Source: Gammaproteobacteria bacterium (GTDB lineage: Bacteria > Pseudomonadota > Gammaproteobacteria > Eutrophobiales > Eutrophobiaceae). From it: a DNA stretch of 31,614 nucleotides. Under the pieces are notes generated by a model, which saw only the letters and a program-made list of their open reading frames with translations, was not told the DNA's origin and made no database searches. How positions within the stretch are numbered: the stretch's first letter is position 1; each line of letters begins with the position of its first letter. The stretch spans positions 1 to 31,614 of the forward strand of contig QNEM01000004.1 in NCBI GenBank assembly GCA_003645215.1, read 5' to 3'. Below, one piece after another: positions 1-7,126 of the stretch. The position numbers and the translations under genes were made by a program.

Positions 1-153
1 CATTCCAGCACCATGCCAATCGAGAAATTCCATTCTGGCATGTTGCATGACTTCCCTTGGCAACATCGCGGGACCTGCACCAAAATTATAAACCAGTCCC
101 GAATGACTCTCTTTACAGTCTACAGCTTTCAATGTGTTAACTTTCTGTTTCAT
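1..153 (-). CDS. serC: Phosphoserine aminotransferase, N-terminal fragment
   Basis: SerC is a PLP enzyme that converts 3-phosphohydroxypyruvate and glutamate to phosphoserine in serine synthesis, and also acts in pyridoxal phosphate synthesis. Only the first 51 codons lie in the window; the gene runs off the left edge. The stretch VYNFGAGPAMLPREVMQ at residues 21-37, followed by FLDWHGAGM, is the family's N-terminal signature. The ATG at 151-153 gives about 18 residues more than usual ahead of this signature (family members often begin 2-4 residues before it), so the true start may be internal, although no other ATG lies between. Only a weak purine-rich ribosome site precedes the ATG. It lies 17 bp downstream of gyrA on the same strand, the usual gyrA-serC order, so co-transcription is likely. 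The identity is secure; the start is not. Confidence 0.9.
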   Translation of the reverse strand, partial: MKQKVNTLKAVDCKESHSGLVYNFGAGPAMLPREVMQHARMEFLDWHGAGM

Positions 154-154
154 T

Positions 155-180
155 TTTTTATTCTTCTTTTTTATTCTTCT
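155..180. repeat. 13-bp perfect tandem duplication at the gyrA/serC junction
   Basis: Positions 155-167 and 168-180 are identical 13-mers (tttttattcttct). The second copy contains the gyrA stop codon (171-173 on the minus strand); the other copy lies directly in front of the serC ATG, where the ribosome site should be. Read directly from the sequence. The pattern fits a replication-slippage duplication. Confidence 0.9.
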
Positions 181-2810
181 ATTGTGCCTTGTCCTGTTAT
201 TTCTTCACCGGTTAACTCTTCCTTGGTTATTTCTTCATCGCCTACTTCTTCAATCGGAGCACCTTCCGGATCTTTGTACTCAATAATGCGTTCCAGGCTG
301 ACCAGATGTTCTTCCTCACCCAGTTTGACCAGGGTCACGCCCTGTGTATTTCTGCCCAGTACAGAAACGTCATTAACCGGGGTGCGAATCAAGGTCCCTT
401 GATCACTAATCAACATGATCTCGTCATCCTCATCAACAGCAACAGCGCCGATGACATTACCGTTGCGGTCAGTAGTTTGAATCGAGATGACACCCAGACC
501 ACCTCGTCCTTTGACTGCATAATCTGTGATCGCGGTTCGCTTGCCAAAACCATTTTCCGTCACCGTCAATACCGAGCTTTCATCTGACTCAACAATGATC
601 AGTGAATTCACATTCTGCCCCTCAGCCAATCGAATACCACGAACGCCCCGGGCAGTTCTGCCCATGGCCCTCACTGCGGTCTCTTTAAAACGTACCGCCT
701 TGCCTGCATTACTGAACAACATGATGTCATGATCACCATCGGTGACTTCAACACCGATCAACTGATTACCATCAACCAGTTCAATCGCCCTTAAACCACT
801 GGGCCTTGGTCGTGCGAAATCTGTTAGCTTACATTTTTTAACTGTGCCATCGGCTGTTGCCATAAAGATAAATTTATCCTCAACAAAGTCACGTATGGGT
901 AATACGGCATTGATTCGTTCACCATCTTCCAGTTGCAATAGATTGACTATTGGTTGGCCGCGTGCGGCACGACTGGCCTGGGGTAATTGATAGACCTTCA
1001 GCCAATACAGTTTCCCCTTACTGGAAAAACACAGCAAGGTATCATGGGTACTGGCAATAAATAACTTGTCTATGAAATCTTCATCCTTCATATTGGTTGC
1101 AGATTTGCCCCTGCCACCACGGCGTTGCGAACGATAGGTGTCGATGGCCTGGGATTTCGCATAACCCGCATGAGAAAGTGTCACCACGACATCTTCTTCG
1201 GTAATCAGATCCTCCATACTCAGATCAAGTTGATCTTCAAGTATTTCGGTGCGTCGTTCATCCCCATAACGATCTCGAATATCTTCAAGTTCTTCCCTGA
1301 TAACCTGCATTAATCTTTCTGGTCGTGACAGGATGTCCAGTAAATCGACAATGGCCTCCAGGATTTCACCATATTCCTTAACAATTTTTTCCTGTTCCAG
1401 TCCAGTCAGTCTTTGTAATTTCAGATCCAGAATCGCCTGCGCCTGAATTTCAGATAAACGGTAACCCCCTTCGATCAGACCAAAGCCATCAGCGAGATCT
1501 TCTGGACGAGAGGCATTTGCATCCGCCCGTTCCAGCATTTTCACCACAGTCCCTGATTCCCATACAGGTCCTAATAGGGCTTGCTTGGCCTCAGCGGGTG
1601 TAGCTGAGGCTTTAATCAAGGCAATAATAGGATCAATGTTCGCCAGTGAAACAGCCAGACCTTCCAGGATATGTGCGCGTGCTCTGGATTTACGCAGATC
1701 ATAACGTGTGCGACGAGTGACAATTTCGCGACGATGGCGAATAAATGCTTCTAATAACTGCTTTAGATTCAACAACCTTGGTTGCCCATCCTTCAGTGCA
1801 ACAATATTGATACCAAACACGTTTTGCATTTGTGTTTGTTGATAAAGATTGTTTATCAATACTTCGGGCACTTCGCCTTTGCGCAGATCGATGACCATGC
1901 GCATGCCATCCTTATCGGATTCATCACGTAATTCCTTTATGGCACTGATTTTTTTATCCTTCACCAGTTCAGCAATCTTTTCCATCAAACGTGCCTTATT
2001 TACCTGGTAAGGTAATTCCGTGACGATGATACTGTCTCTGCCCTTTTCATCGTCAGACTCAATATGAGTTCGTGCGCGCATGTAAATTTTGCCACGACCA
2101 GTTTCATAAGCTTCACGAATGCCTTTGGATCCATTAATAAACCCGGCCGTTGGAAAGTCGGGGCCGGGAATAAACTGCATAAGTTCTGCAGTGGTCATTT
2201 CATCATTGCCCATCAGTGCAATCGTGGCACCAATCACTTCCGTCAAATTGTGTGGCGGAATATTGGTTGCCATACCGACCGCAATACCACTGGAACCATT
2301 GACGAGTAAATTGGGAATACGCGCAGGAAGCACTGTAGGCTCATGCTCAGAACCATCATAATTCGGGACAAAATCAACTGTTTCCTTATCCAGATCTTCC
2401 AGTAATTCATGGGCAATACGTGTCATACGCACTTCTGTGTAACGCATGGCAGCGGGGGAATCGCCATCGACTGAGCCAAAGTTTCCCTGCCCATCGACCA
2501 ACACATAACGTAGTGAAAATGGCTGTGCCATTCGCACCATGGTGTCATACACCGCAGTGTCGCCATGAGGGTGGTATTTACCGATCACATCACCGACGAT
2601 ACGGGCTGATTTTTTGTAGGCTTTATTCCAGTCATTGCCCATCACATTCATGGCGTACAGGACACGACGATGTACAGGTTTCAGGCCATCACGGACATCT
2701 GGTAAGGCCCTTCCTACAATCACGCTCATGGCGTAATCCATGTAGGATTGCTTCATTTCGTCTTCAATATTGACGGGGGTTATAGAACCCACTATTTCAC
2801 TTTCATTCAT
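171..2810 (-). CDS. gyrA: DNA gyrase subunit A
   Basis: GyrA is the DNA cleavage and rejoining subunit of the type II topoisomerase that introduces negative supercoils, acting as GyrA2GyrB2. With the start at 2810 (MNESEIVGSITPVNIEDE) the catalytic tyrosine is Tyr124 in AAMRYTEVR. The quinolone region reads YHPHGDTAVYDT, with Thr85 and Asp89 at the places of E. coli Ser83 and Asp87; Thr is a normal wild-type residue there in several genera. QRRGGRG at about 562-568 is the GyrA box, which separates gyrase from topoisomerase IV ParC. The C-terminus ends in an acidic Glu/Thr tail (EEITKEELTGEEIT), as in other GyrA proteins. An in-frame ATG at 2825 would add five residues; neither start has a strong ribosome site, and 2810 matches family length better. 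mtnA lies upstream on the same strand and serC follows after 17 bp. Confidence 0.97.
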   Translation of the reverse strand: MNESEIVGSITPVNIEDEMKQSYMDYAMSVIVGRALPDVRDGLKPVHRRVLYAMNVMGNDWNKAYKKSARIVGDVIGKYHPHGDTAVYDTMVRMAQPFSLRYVLVDGQGNFGSVDGDSPAAMRYTEVRMTRIAHELLEDLDKETVDFVPNYDGSEHEPTVLPARIPNLLVNGSSGIAVGMATNIPPHNLTEVIGATIALMGNDEMTTAELMQFIPGPDFPTAGFINGSKGIREAYETGRGKIYMRARTHIESDDEKGRDSIIVTELPYQVNKARLMEKIAELVKDKKISAIKELRDESDKDGMRMVIDLRKGEVPEVLINNLYQQTQMQNVFGINIVALKDGQPRLLNLKQLLEAFIRHRREIVTRRTRYDLRKSRARAHILEGLAVSLANIDPIIALIKASATPAEAKQALLGPVWESGTVVKMLERADANASRPEDLADGFGLIEGGYRLSEIQAQAILDLKLQRLTGLEQEKIVKEYGEILEAIVDLLDILSRPERLMQVIREELEDIRDRYGDERRTEILEDQLDLSMEDLITEEDVVVTLSHAGYAKSQAIDTYRSQRRGGRGKSATNMKDEDFIDKLFIASTHDTLLCFSSKGKLYWLKVYQLPQASRAARGQPIVNLLQLEDGERINAVLPIRDFVEDKFIFMATADGTVKKCKLTDFARPRPSGLRAIELVDGNQLIGVEVTDGDHDIMLFSNAGKAVRFKETAVRAMGRTARGVRGIRLAEGQNVNSLIIVESDESSVLTVTENGFGKRTAITDYAVKGRGGLGVISIQTTDRNGNVIGAVAVDEDDEIMLISDQGTLIRTPVNDVSVLGRNTQGVTLVKLGEEEHLVSLERIIEYKDPEGAPIEEVGDEEITKEELTGEEITGQGTIEE

Positions 2811-2873
2811 ACAAATTCGGGGCATGATTAAGAAATAATCGACCCTCTGTTTCCCTCATTCACAAAGGTCGAA

Positions 2874-2882
2874 ATTTTACCA
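2874..2882 (-). promoter_or_regulatory. Candidate extended -10 element for gyrA
   Basis: The minus strand reads TGGTAAAAT here, an extended -10 (TGn plus a TATAAT-like hexamer), about 65 bp upstream of the gyrA start in the 106-bp gap after mtnA. No good -35 hexamer is seen at normal spacing, which is common for extended -10 promoters. A suggestion from pattern only. Confidence 0.4.
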
Positions 2883-2931
2883 CATCAGGCCAATTCTCTG
2901 TAGAAAAAAGTGCTATAAAAACAGATTATTT

Positions 2932-4020
2932 TCAATCAAATAACGACTCTACATTACCGGAATTTGGGGCTTCAATAATGCCCTTTTCAGTAACGATATA
3001 ATCAATCAGATCGGCAGGTGTCACATCAAAGGCAGGATTCCATGCCGGAACATTCTCTGGTGCGATCTTTACGCCTGAATAATTTAAAATTTCTTCTTCT
3101 GCCCTCTGTTCAATAGGAATCTCCTGTCCACTTCTGGCATTAAGATCGAATGTTGAAGTGGGCGCGACCACCATCACTCGAACATCGTGATGTCTTGCTG
3201 TAACAGCATGCGCGTAGGTACCAATTTTATTACAAACATCGCCATTTGCTGCGATCCTGTCGGCGCCGACAATCACCCACTTTATATTCCCCTGGCTGTA
3301 CAGATGACAGGCAGCACTGTCCGTCAAAAGTGTGGTTGGAATATTATCTTGCTGCAGTTCCCATGCAGTTAATCTGGCACCCTGTAGCCAGGGCCGTGTT
3401 TCGCAGGCATAAACCGAGGCTATCTTGCCCTGTTTATACGCGGTTCTGATCACGCCCAGGGCTGTTCCGTAACCACCGGTCGCCAATGCACCTGCGTTGC
3501 AATGCGTCAGTACCTGACATTCATCTTCAATCAAGCCTGCCCCCAACTCACCCATATGAATATTGGCCGCGATATCCTCATCGTGAATAGACATCGCTTC
3601 GGCCAATAGAACAGGTTCCGGATCGCCCTGAATCGAAGCAAATAAACCCCTCATCCTGTCAATTGCCCATTGTAGATTAACCGCCGTTGGTCTACTCGCC
3701 ATCAGTAAAGCCAGATCTTCTTCAATAGTTTCTCGCCATTTATCTGCAGATTGAGCATAGGCCTGTCTGGCTGCGAGCACGACACCATATGCCGCTGTAA
3801 TGCCGATCGCCGGGGCCCCTCGAACAACCATATCGGTAATCGCCTCTGACAATTCACCAACGTCAGCATAATGATTGACCTTAAATTCGTGTGGCAAAAT
3901 GCGCTGATCAATCAGATCGACCCCTTCTGGAAGATCTACACCTGCAGATACCCATTCAACGGGACATAACATCTCACGTTTTCCTGCTGCGATATATTCT
4001 GCTACTTCTTTCGACGACAA
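2932..4020 (-). CDS. mtnA: S-methyl-5-thioribose-1-phosphate isomerase
   Basis: MtnA converts the aldose methylthioribose 1-phosphate to methylthioribulose 1-phosphate in the methionine salvage pathway. The 362-residue protein has RGAPAIG at 67-73, the catalytic cysteine in HCNAGALATGGYGT (Cys174) and the catalytic aspartate in VGADRIAANGDVCNKIGT (Asp254), all diagnostic of MtnA rather than of the related eIF2B subunits. The start codon is TTG (4018-4020), supported by GGGGAG eight bases upstream on the minus strand; no in-frame ATG fits better. It lies upstream of gyrA on the same strand and is divergent from mtaD with 94 bp between. The gyrA-mtnA-mtaD order is the one known from Pseudomonas, where MtaD deaminates methylthioadenosine and MtnA handles the sugar phosphate later in the route. 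Confidence 0.95.
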   Translation of the reverse strand: MSSKEVAEYIAAGKREMLCPVEWVSAGVDLPEGVDLIDQRILPHEFKVNHYADVGELSEAITDMVVRGAPAIGITAAYGVVLAARQAYAQSADKWRETIEEDLALLMASRPTAVNLQWAIDRMRGLFASIQGDPEPVLLAEAMSIHDEDIAANIHMGELGAGLIEDECQVLTHCNAGALATGGYGTALGVIRTAYKQGKIASVYACETRPWLQGARLTAWELQQDNIPTTLLTDSAACHLYSQGNIKWVIVGADRIAANGDVCNKIGTYAHAVTARHHDVRVMVVAPTSTFDLNARSGQEIPIEQRAEEEILNYSGVKIAPENVPAWNPAFDVTPADLIDYIVTEKGIIEAPNSGNVESLFD

Positions 4021-4114
4021 TTTGAAGTCTCCCCGTTAAGTTTAATTACCAAGTTCTTTTGTTAGGTTTTTTTTCGTACAATTCACAACCTGGATCATAG
4101 ACTATGGTAACAGG

Positions 4115-5455
4115 ATGAATATCGATACGCTGATCAATGCACGTTGGGTTATTCCGGTAGACGCAACGAACACCCATACGGAAAACAACATACTGGAACA
4201 TCACTCGCTTGCCATCAATGATGGCAAGATAATTGCCATCATGCCAAGCGACAAGGCAAAGAATAAATTTACGGCGGCTAAAGAACATCAGCTTGAAAAC
4301 CATGCTGTAATGCCAGGGCTGATTAATTGCCATACCCATGCAGCAATGACCCTTTTTCGTGGTCTGGCTGATGATTTACCGTTGATGGAATGGCTTAATC
4401 AACACATCTGGCCGGCAGAGCAAAAATGGATCGGTCCTGAGTTTGTTAATGACGGCACGAGACATGCCATTGCGGAAATGATTCGCGGTGGCACCACCTG
4501 CTTCAATGATATGTATTTCTTCCCGGATCAGGCTGCGGAAGTTGCAGTTGAAACTGGCATCCGTGCCGTCATTGGTTTAATCCTCATCGATTTCCCCACG
4601 GCATGGGCAAAAGATGCCGATGAATATCTGCTCAAGGGTGAACAGGTACACGATAAATATCGACATAACTCTCATATCCATACCGCATTTGCACCTCATG
4701 CCCCCTATACCGTTTCAGATGAACCACTGCAACGTATCAACATACTGGCTGAAGAACTTGATATTCCCGTACATATGCATATTCATGAAACGGCAGATGA
4801 AGTCAGTCAAAGTGAAGAACAACATGGGAAGCGTTCCATCCAGCGACTACATGAACTTGGATTACTCAGCCCGCGTTTACTTGCCGTACATATGACACAA
4901 CTTACGCAAGATGAAATCGCACTACTGAGTGCTCAAGGTGTACATGTTGTCCACTGTCCGGAATCAAATTTAAAACTGGCCAGTGGTTTTTGTCCTGTCA
5001 ATGATTTGTTACAAGCGGACATCAACGTCGCACTGGGTACCGATGGTGCCGCCAGTAATAATGATCTGGATATGCTCGGGGAAATGCGCACAGCGGCATT
5101 GTTGGCCAAGGGCACTTCTGGCAATAGTAGTGTCTTACCCGCCCATCAGGTACTGGAGATGGCGACCATTAACGGGGCAAAGGCACTGGGCATTGATCAC
5201 ATCACCGGTTCGTTAACAAAAGGCAAGGCCGCCGATGTTATCGCAATTGATCTTGATACTATTGAAACACAGCCGCTTTATGATCCAATCTCGCATATCG
5301 TCTATGCCGCCAATCGCCATCAGGTAAGTGACGTCTGGGTTGCAGGCAAACAACTTATGAAAAATCGAGAATTGACAAGCATTGAAGAAAAAAGTGTGCT
5401 GAACAAATCACGAGAGTGGCAAGAAAAAATTGCCACTAAAAATACCAACGATTAA
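4115..5455 (+). CDS. mtaD: 5'-methylthioadenosine / S-adenosylhomocysteine deaminase family
   Basis: Amidohydrolase of the TRZ/ATZ branch; relatives deaminate 5'-methylthioadenosine (and often S-adenosylhomocysteine) to the inosine form in the cytosol using one divalent metal. The 446 residues show the metal pair in NCHTHAAMTLFRG (His73, His75), the VHMHIHETADE block (His222, Glu225), HVVHCPESN (His280) and the catalytic GTDGAASNNDLDM (Asp310). The ATG at 4115 has only a weak upstream GG-rich site; a four-codon ATG frame (4104-4118) overlaps it, probably by chance. The gene is divergent from mtnA. In Pseudomonas ubiG comes next, but here an unrelated small gene follows. The methylthioinosine phosphorylase needed to link the two steps is not in the window. 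The family is certain; substrate preference is inferred from context. Confidence 0.88.
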   Translation: MNIDTLINARWVIPVDATNTHTENNILEHHSLAINDGKIIAIMPSDKAKNKFTAAKEHQLENHAVMPGLINCHTHAAMTLFRGLADDLPLMEWLNQHIWPAEQKWIGPEFVNDGTRHAIAEMIRGGTTCFNDMYFFPDQAAEVAVETGIRAVIGLILIDFPTAWAKDADEYLLKGEQVHDKYRHNSHIHTAFAPHAPYTVSDEPLQRINILAEELDIPVHMHIHETADEVSQSEEQHGKRSIQRLHELGLLSPRLLAVHMTQLTQDEIALLSAQGVHVVHCPESNLKLASGFCPVNDLLQADINVALGTDGAASNNDLDMLGEMRTAALLAKGTSGNSSVLPAHQVLEMATINGAKALGIDHITGSLTKGKAADVIAIDLDTIETQPLYDPISHIVYAANRHQVSDVWVAGKQLMKNRELTSIEEKSVLNKSREWQEKIATKNTND

Positions 5456-5486
5456 TTCCCCTCCTGAAATCATTAGATCTCCATGA

Positions 5487-6083
5487 ATGAAGGGTTCTTT
5501 GAATAAGTTATTTTCAAAAATAATTTCAATAATTCTGGTCCTGTTGCCAGGCATCTCCTTGTCTGCAGATGTAAAGACTATTGAAATCCAAAAAGAAAAG
5601 AATCTCTACCACATACATATTAATGCGACTGTGGATGCAGACCTGGACAACGTTATAAGAATTATTACAGACTACGAAAACCTTCCTTTAATCAATCCTT
5701 ACCTGAAAGAAAGCAAGTTGCTGGATAATCCGGAAGATGAACGAAGCACCGTAAATATGCTTACCGAAATATGCGTATTATATCTGTGCTACAACATCAG
5801 GCATATCCAGATTTTCCATACTATGGAAAATGGTATTTTATTTTCCCGAATCATTCCTGGAAAGAGTGATTTTCAAGCTGGGTGGATGCGTTGGGAGATT
5901 AAGGAAATGGATTCATACAAGATTCATCCAGTCACAAGAATAATACTGGATATCGAGATGGTGCCAGATTTTTTTGTTCCTCCTGTGATAGGCCCGTATC
6001 AAATCAAAAAAATAATGCTTGGGATGGCACGCGCTACAATTATAAATCTGGAGAAAAAAGCAAAGACTAATCCTCCTGGTTAA
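5487..6083 (+). CDS. Exported SRPBCC/START-like protein, function unknown
   Basis: A 198-residue protein beginning with a typical Sec signal peptide: basic N-terminus, hydrophobic stretch about residues 10-24 and an LSADV junction around 25-28. The mature part opens with alternating strands and then VDADLDNVIRIITDYENLPLINPYL, the pattern seen where SRPBCC/polyketide-cyclase-like lipid-binding folds begin (domain-like xxVWxxltDyenlpxfxP). The later WMRWEI and IGPYQIKKIMLGMA helix also fit that fold. A periplasmic hydrophobic-ligand role would be a guess. The ATG at 5487 is used here; a TTG at 5499 preceded by AAGGG at 5490-5494 is an alternative start that still leaves a signal peptide. Base composition is visibly more AT-rich than the flanking genes. 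The stop overlaps the convergent gene's stop. It occupies the place where ubiG follows mtaD in relatives. Confidence 0.65.
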   Translation: MKGSLNKLFSKIISIILVLLPGISLSADVKTIEIQKEKNLYHIHINATVDADLDNVIRIITDYENLPLINPYLKESKLLDNPEDERSTVNMLTEICVLYLCYNIRHIQIFHTMENGILFSRIIPGKSDFQAGWMRWEIKEMDSYKIHPVTRIILDIEMVPDFFVPPVIGPYQIKKIMLGMARATIINLEKKAKTNPPG

Positions 6084-6099
6084 CTTTCCTGGTTAAACC
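6074..6099. repeat. 13-bp-period imperfect tandem duplication at two convergent stops
   Basis: TCCTGGTTAA occurs at 6074-6083 and again at 6087-6096, a period of 13 bp with the last three bases of each unit differing. The first copy contains the stop of the plus-strand gene (6081-6083) and of the minus-strand gene (6080-6082). Read directly. Confidence 0.8.
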
Positions 6100-6370
6100 G
6101 CAAGGTCTTTCTGTATTCTGCATAAATTTTTATACATCTGTCACCCAACTCCGAATTTTCATCAATCGTATCAACATAAAACCGAATCAATCCCCCCATG
6201 CTCCCTTCTACCCTGCCGGGAGTTGTTGGTGGGTTTGAATTTTTTGCTATCTTTCCAAGATACCTTAAAAGAAACCACTCTGTAGATTGATGCTCGGGAT
6301 TTTGTGCCTCAAGGGCTTTAATATGCTCGAGAACATAAATCCGAAAGTCACCAAAGTAGATTGTTCTCAT
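6080..6370 (-). CDS. Hypothetical 96-residue protein
   Basis: I do not recognise this protein. It starts MRTIYFGDFRIYVLEHIKAL, contains no membrane segment or signal peptide, and has a helical, mixed-charge look with a Pro-rich turn (NPPTTPGRVEGSMGG) in the middle and a helical C-terminus (CIKIYAEYRKTLRF). That layout suggests a small soluble cytoplasmic protein. The reading frame is intact, but there is no convincing ribosome site before the ATG at 6370, and it lies downstream of the decayed GGDEF sequence in AT-rich DNA. It overlaps the convergent SRPBCC-like gene by 4 bp. It could be a real lineage-specific gene or a leftover of a larger one; I lean to real because the aromatic and hydrophobic spacing looks protein-like. 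Confidence 0.5.
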   Translation of the reverse strand: MRTIYFGDFRIYVLEHIKALEAQNPEHQSTEWFLLRYLGKIAKNSNPPTTPGRVEGSMGGLIRFYVDTIDENSELGDRCIKIYAEYRKTLRFNQES

Positions 6371-6429
6371 TTCAGATTAAAGAAAAAAACGTTGTGAATA
6401 AAACCCGGTAAATACCACTTTACTACCCG

Positions 6430-6449
6430 TTGAGAATCCTAATTCTCAA
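6430..6449. repeat. 8-bp inverted repeat with 4-base loop
   Basis: TTGAGAAT (6430-6437) and ATTCTCAA (6442-6449) are perfect complements around CCTA. The hairpin spans the TAG that ends the GGDEF remnant on the minus strand. No T-run follows on either strand, so an intrinsic terminator is not well supported. Confidence 0.6.
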
Positions 6450-6585
6450 AACAAATACAATTTCTACCACTCTCTTTGGCCTTATAAAGTGCTGTATCAG
6501 CTGACTTGAAAAGATCATCATTGTATTTTTTGAAATAATCAATATCAATCATCATCAGATAGATTGGTATTTTCCCTGCTTTCAT
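6439..6585 (-). pseudogene. Remnant of a GGDEF (diguanylate cyclase) domain
   Basis: On the minus strand one frame reads KIPIYLMMIDIDYFKKYND and runs straight into DLFKSADTALYKAKESG, then RNCICFEN and a TAG stop at 6439-6441. The first half is the start of a GGDEF domain (LLMIDIDxFKxYND, substrate and metal region). The second half is its very end (ADxALYxAKxxGRN). Everything between, including the GGDEF signature itself, is missing, roughly 80-90 residues by family length. The usual LTGLxNRR block expected upstream is absent too. The remnant lies one frame off the cNMP-like gene's C-terminus and overlaps it by about 40 bp. The natural reading is an ancestral cNMP-GGDEF fusion that suffered internal deletions. 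It cannot make cyclic di-GMP. The 5' limit is approximate. Confidence 0.85.
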
Positions 6586-7045
6586 TGTGTTGCTGAATAC
6601 TGCGACTGTTTGACATGGTGCGATTGCTGGTACGCATGCGACTTGCTGTTAAATAAAGAAAATTCCTGGCAAAACCTTCGCAATTGTCAATCATATCCCA
6701 GACAATTTGTTCAGTCATTTGCAAAATTCTGGAATCATCGGCAGCAACCACATAGGCAGAGGGAACACCTTCATCAAACAGTGACATCTCTCCTGCACAT
6801 TCACCAACATTGATTGTTGCAATCAAATCAGAATCCGGTGAATCCAGATGCACGGACAATAAACCACTCAGGACAATGTACAGATTATTATTACTGGAAC
6901 GTGGTGAGAGTAATATCGCACCTTTTGGCAGGAGATGACGCTCTGAGTGAGACAGATATTCTTTGGCTACAGATTTATCAATACCCTGAAGCAGACCCAG
7001 TTCGAACAGGTTTTGAGAATCAATAGTGCTTTCATCTTCTGACAT
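6545..7045 (-). CDS. Cyclic-nucleotide-binding-like (CRP/cNMP fold) protein, truncated
   Basis: A 166-residue protein whose residues about 15-135 match the cNMP-binding beta-barrel: a helical start, HLLPKGAILLSPRSSNNNLYIVLSGLLSVHL, then GECAGEMSLFDEGVPSAYVVAADDSRIL and a C-helix. The phosphate-binding cassette normally reads GE(L/M) followed by an Arg-Ser/Thr-Ala; here the Arg position is occupied in VPSAYV by Pro/Ser, so ligand binding may be lost or altered. There is no DNA-binding domain. The tail (RMRTSNRTMSNSRSIQQ) resembles the linker that in cNMP-GGDEF proteins leads into a cyclase; here it meets the deleted GGDEF remnant in another frame and stops after eight unrelated residues. The gene lies downstream of rnt on the same strand. 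It may be a stable truncated regulator or a gene in decay. Confidence 0.72.
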   Translation of the reverse strand: MSEDESTIDSQNLFELGLLQGIDKSVAKEYLSHSERHLLPKGAILLSPRSSNNNLYIVLSGLLSVHLDSPDSDLIATINVGECAGEMSLFDEGVPSAYVVAADDSRILQMTEQIVWDMIDNCEGFARNFLYLTASRMRTSNRTMSNSRSIQQHNESRENTNLSDDD

Positions 7046-7072
7046 AATTAAATTACTCTAATTAATTACTCT
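7046..7072. repeat. Near-perfect 13/14-bp tandem duplication before a start codon
   Basis: Positions 7046-7059 (aattaaattactct) and 7060-7072 (aattaattactct) differ by one A. They lie immediately upstream of the minus-strand ATG at 7045, covering the ribosome-site region, where no Shine-Dalgarno sequence is visible. Confidence 0.85.
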
Positions 7073-7126
7073 ATTTATATATCTTATTGAGTATCAGCGC
7101 GGTTATTCTATCAGATTCCACAGCCC

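Noticed and set aside
171..2810. Possible topoisomerase IV subunit ParC or a quinolone-resistant GyrA
   Set aside because: The QRRGGRG box and full length indicate GyrA; Thr at the Ser83 place is a common wild-type residue and Asp87 is kept.
4104..4118. Four-codon ATG frame overlapping the mtaD start, like a leader peptide
   Set aside because: Too short to distinguish from chance and no ribosome site of its own.
6430..6449. Intrinsic terminator at the 8-bp inverted repeat
   Set aside because: No T-run follows on either strand; listed only as a repeat.
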